Shown here: positions 42,432 to 44,279 of the stretch, in pieces | Layout of the letters: every line of letters begins with the position of its first letter | How positions within the stretch are numbered: position 1 is the stretch's first letter | Assembly (NCBI GenBank): GCA_009843785.1 | Contig: VYCT01000331.1 | Coordinates: 1 to 44,279, forward strand | DNA: 44,279 nt | From: Candidatus Poribacteria bacterium | GTDB taxonomy: Bacteria > Poribacteria > WGA-4E > WGA-3G | Direction of reading: 5' to 3' | The notes under the pieces: model-generated | Told to the model about the DNA's origin: nothing | Databases searched by the model: none | The model's input: the letters and a program-made list of their open reading frames with translations, nothing else | Program-made: the position numbers and the translations under genes

Positions 42432-44050
42432 ACGAGATTGTAAGGCATTTGGCGGAAGGTGATGCTTAACTGCTTTAAGGTGGCTTCGGTGAGTTGGGTG
42501 CCGCCGCAATGGATAATCTTCATTCCATCATGCCGTGGTAAACGTTTTATCAGATCTTCAGTGAGGACATCATCGCTGTTGAGTAGGTAGACTCCGACAC
42601 CGTCTGCACTGCCCAAAAAGGCGCGTTGGCGTTTTTCATCGGTGGTGCAAGAATTATACGGGGGCCGATCATCTTCCACAAGAGATAAGGCGATATCTAC
42701 TGACATCGGTGTTCCTGTTTCCTTGAAAAAGAGCAACTGTGCCATTTCACTAAACGGAATTTCCTCTTTGTCTAAGAAGGTTTCGCCGACGTGATAATAA
42801 GAAAATGTGCCTTCAGTGCCGAATACATGTTGTAGTCTCCCCTTTTGTTCGTATGTATAGCCTTCACTGACACGTTCAAGGCGGACAGCCGTAATTTCAC
42901 GGGCTATTTTCGGCTCTACCTCAACCAGAATGAAACGCCGACTACCGCCATCCTCACGATTTTGTTCCATAACCGCGTGTGCCGTTGTTCCACTGCCAGC
43001 GAAGGAGTCAAGGATAATGGCATCTTTACTGCGTAGCAGTTCCAGCAAAAACTTAATAAATTTTACAGGCTTGGGTTGGGGGAAAACACCGCCTTCACCA
43101 AATATATTACGAAGTTCAGTTGTGCCTTCTTTGTTGAACCCTACGATTTCTGGTGAGAGGAATACGTCTGGTGGTTGTCCTTCTTGTACCTCAGAGAGGT
43201 AGCGTTTTGCCCGCGGTTCGTTCCCAGAGAAATCAATGCGACCCTCGCGTTCCATCCTACGTAATGTATCTTGCGAATAACTTGGATAACGTCCTGAAGG
43301 CGGGGACCATTCAACGCCATTTTCAAAGGTGAATGTGTATGGTTCGTAATAGTTTCGTGCACTGAGTGGATCAAGTTTATATTTACCTCTACCGTCGTTA
43401 TCATCATGAGGATATTTCGTTGATTTATCAGTAATGTAACGAATATACCGACTTTTGTCTTCACCAAACCATGATTTTTCTTTGGCATAAACCAAGGTGT
43501 AGTCAGCATTGTGATTAAAATCTTTACTGGAGTTACGCACGGTGTGCATTGCTCTTCTTGTGAGGATTGCAAAAAAGTTCTTTTCTCCGAAAATCTCATC
43601 CATTAGCATTCGTAAATGATGCACTTCATTATCATCAATTGATATGAAGATCACACCATCCTCTCGAAGGAGTTGATGGAGGAGGCAGAGGCGAGGATAC
43701 ATCATACAGAGCCATTTATCATGTCGGGAGAGATCTTCAGAGAGCTTGCCAACAATTTTTCCGAGCCATTTCCGGATGGTTGGGTTGTTGACATTATCGT
43801 TGTAAATCCAATTTTCGTTGCCTGTATTATAAGGCGGATCAATGTAGATGCATTTGACTCTACCAGCATAGTAGGGTAGGAGTGCTTTGAGGGCGAGGAG
43901 GTTATCGCCTTCGATGAGGAGATTACCGGTGCCGAGCGGCTTGTTCTCGGCTCCTAAGGAGCGACCAGGATCGTGCGTGAGCGTGTGTATCGGCACCTCA
44001 TCGTGGTGGTTGATGACGGCTTCTTTGCCGATCCAATTTAGTGTTGGCAT
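42428..44050 (-). CDS. type III DNA N6-adenine methyltransferase Mod
   Basis: A 540-residue beta-class methyltransferase. The catalytic DPPYNTG (71-77) comes before the SAM-binding FAGSGTT (near 347), the order expected of type III Mod. LIEGDNLLALKAL precedes it and ISIDDNEVHHLR follows. The region between the two motifs (about 150-330) is the likely target-recognition domain. The C-terminus is shorter than in EcoP-type Mod. It should methylate one strand of the target site and guide Res. GGAGATAGGG lies before the ATG. The upstream DNA has an IS3 remnant. Confidence 0.92.
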   Translation of the reverse strand: MPTLNWIGKEAVINHHDEVPIHTLTHDPGRSLGAENKPLGTGNLLIEGDNLLALKALLPYYAGRVKCIYIDPPYNTGNENWIYNDNVNNPTIRKWLGKIVGKLSEDLSRHDKWLCMMYPRLCLLHQLLREDGVIFISIDDNEVHHLRMLMDEIFGEKNFFAILTRRAMHTVRNSSKDFNHNADYTLVYAKEKSWFGEDKSRYIRYITDKSTKYPHDDNDGRGKYKLDPLSARNYYEPYTFTFENGVEWSPPSGRYPSYSQDTLRRMEREGRIDFSGNEPRAKRYLSEVQEGQPPDVFLSPEIVGFNKEGTTELRNIFGEGGVFPQPKPVKFIKFLLELLRSKDAIILDSFAGSGTTAHAVMEQNREDGGSRRFILVEVEPKIAREITAVRLERVSEGYTYEQKGRLQHVFGTEGTFSYYHVGETFLDKEEIPFSEMAQLLFFKETGTPMSVDIALSLVEDDRPPYNSCTTDEKRQRAFLGSADGVGVYLLNSDDVLTEDLIKRLPRHDGMKIIHCGGTQLTEATLKQLSITFRQMPYNLV

Positions 44051-44101
44051 GTATGCCCTATCTCCAAGATTCCTTTTCGGATTATGTCATGACAAAACGA
44101 G

Positions 44102-44236
44102 TTAGTGCTTCCACTTTGAGAGTTGATCTTCGCTGAGGTTATGTCGGCGACACACTTCCGTTTGTGAACTTTCACTGCTAAGTGTTTCAAGAACAACTGA
44201 CACTTTAAACTCGGGGGTGAATCTTTGTAGTGCCAT
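44102..44236 (-). pseudogene. IS3-type transposase OrfA, N-terminal fragment
   Basis: A 44-codon minus-strand frame (MALQRFTPEFKVSVVLE, then EVCRRHNLSEDQLSKWK) has the helix-turn-helix start of IS3-family OrfA proteins (FTPEFK...VL...S...CR.H.....LS.WK). It then ends in a stop right after the WKH, where the intact protein continues for about another 45-60 residues. No OrfB follows before mod. It marks past insertion-sequence activity next to the restriction island. The window ends 43 bases upstream. Confidence 0.75.
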
Positions 44237-44279
44237 CGCTTATTAGGGCCGGATTTCCGTAAAGTTAAGACAAGTTTTT

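Overview
This window reads as chromosomal DNA of a Gram-negative bacterium. The gene set (phytanoyl-CoA dioxygenase, Gfo/Idh/MocA oxidoreductase, D-threonine-aldolase-like enzyme, amidohydrolase, sulfatase-like enzyme, type ISP restriction enzyme, many intergenic GTAGG and TCAGC palindromes) and the protein style resemble Candidatus Poribacteria. That assignment is from memory of such genomes and was not tested. No rRNA, tRNA or CRISPR array was seen.

Layout. 1-2.8 kb is a decayed accessory edge: two small unknown genes, a type ISP restriction-modification gene whose methylase/helicase core is missing, and a fragmented subtilase. 3.0-11.2 kb is an expanded, plus-strand phosphate uptake (Pst) operon behind a possible Pho box: pstS, a DUF805-pstC fusion, pstA, a voltage-gated-type K+ channel, two PstB-like ATPases, a third divergent permease, a third PstB-like ATPase and phoU. 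The three ATPases carry different and complementary motif losses. 11.2-20.3 kb (minus strand) is mostly ion and osmotic homeostasis: three tandem MscS channels, an SLC12-like cation-chloride cotransporter, three envelope proteins and CorA.

20.4-26.6 kb holds metabolic genes: Gfo/Idh/MocA oxidoreductase, MFS exporter, UbiX (opposite strand), D-threonine-aldolase-like enzyme, PhyH dioxygenase and amidohydrolase. 26.6-31.5 kb is the conserved translation/secretion operon ffh-rpsP-khpA-trmD-rplS-rnhB-yraN on the minus strand, with a perfect-consensus sigma70-type promoter. rimM is missing from its usual place, where a palindromic repeat sits instead. A small element with terminal inverted repeats separates rnhB from yraN. 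31.6-35.2 kb has a beta-helix lipoprotein, a UbiA-family prenyltransferase and an alkaline-phosphatase-superfamily enzyme with Thr where sulfatases have Cys. 35.3-36.5 kb is an orphan LivK-like binding lipoprotein.

36.5-44.3 kb is a defence island on the minus strand. Type III Mod comes first, followed by a separately promoted operon of four genes: a DUF3696-type AAA ATPase, a protein with PLD-like/MITD1-C-like features, a protein made of two copies of an unknown domain, and the type III Res subunit. A truncated IS3-type transposase N-terminus lies upstream of mod. The two strongest candidates for something undescribed are this ATPase/PLD-like/duplicated-domain cargo between mod and res, and the asymmetric multi-ATPase Pst operon with its fused DUF805-PstC and embedded K+ channel.
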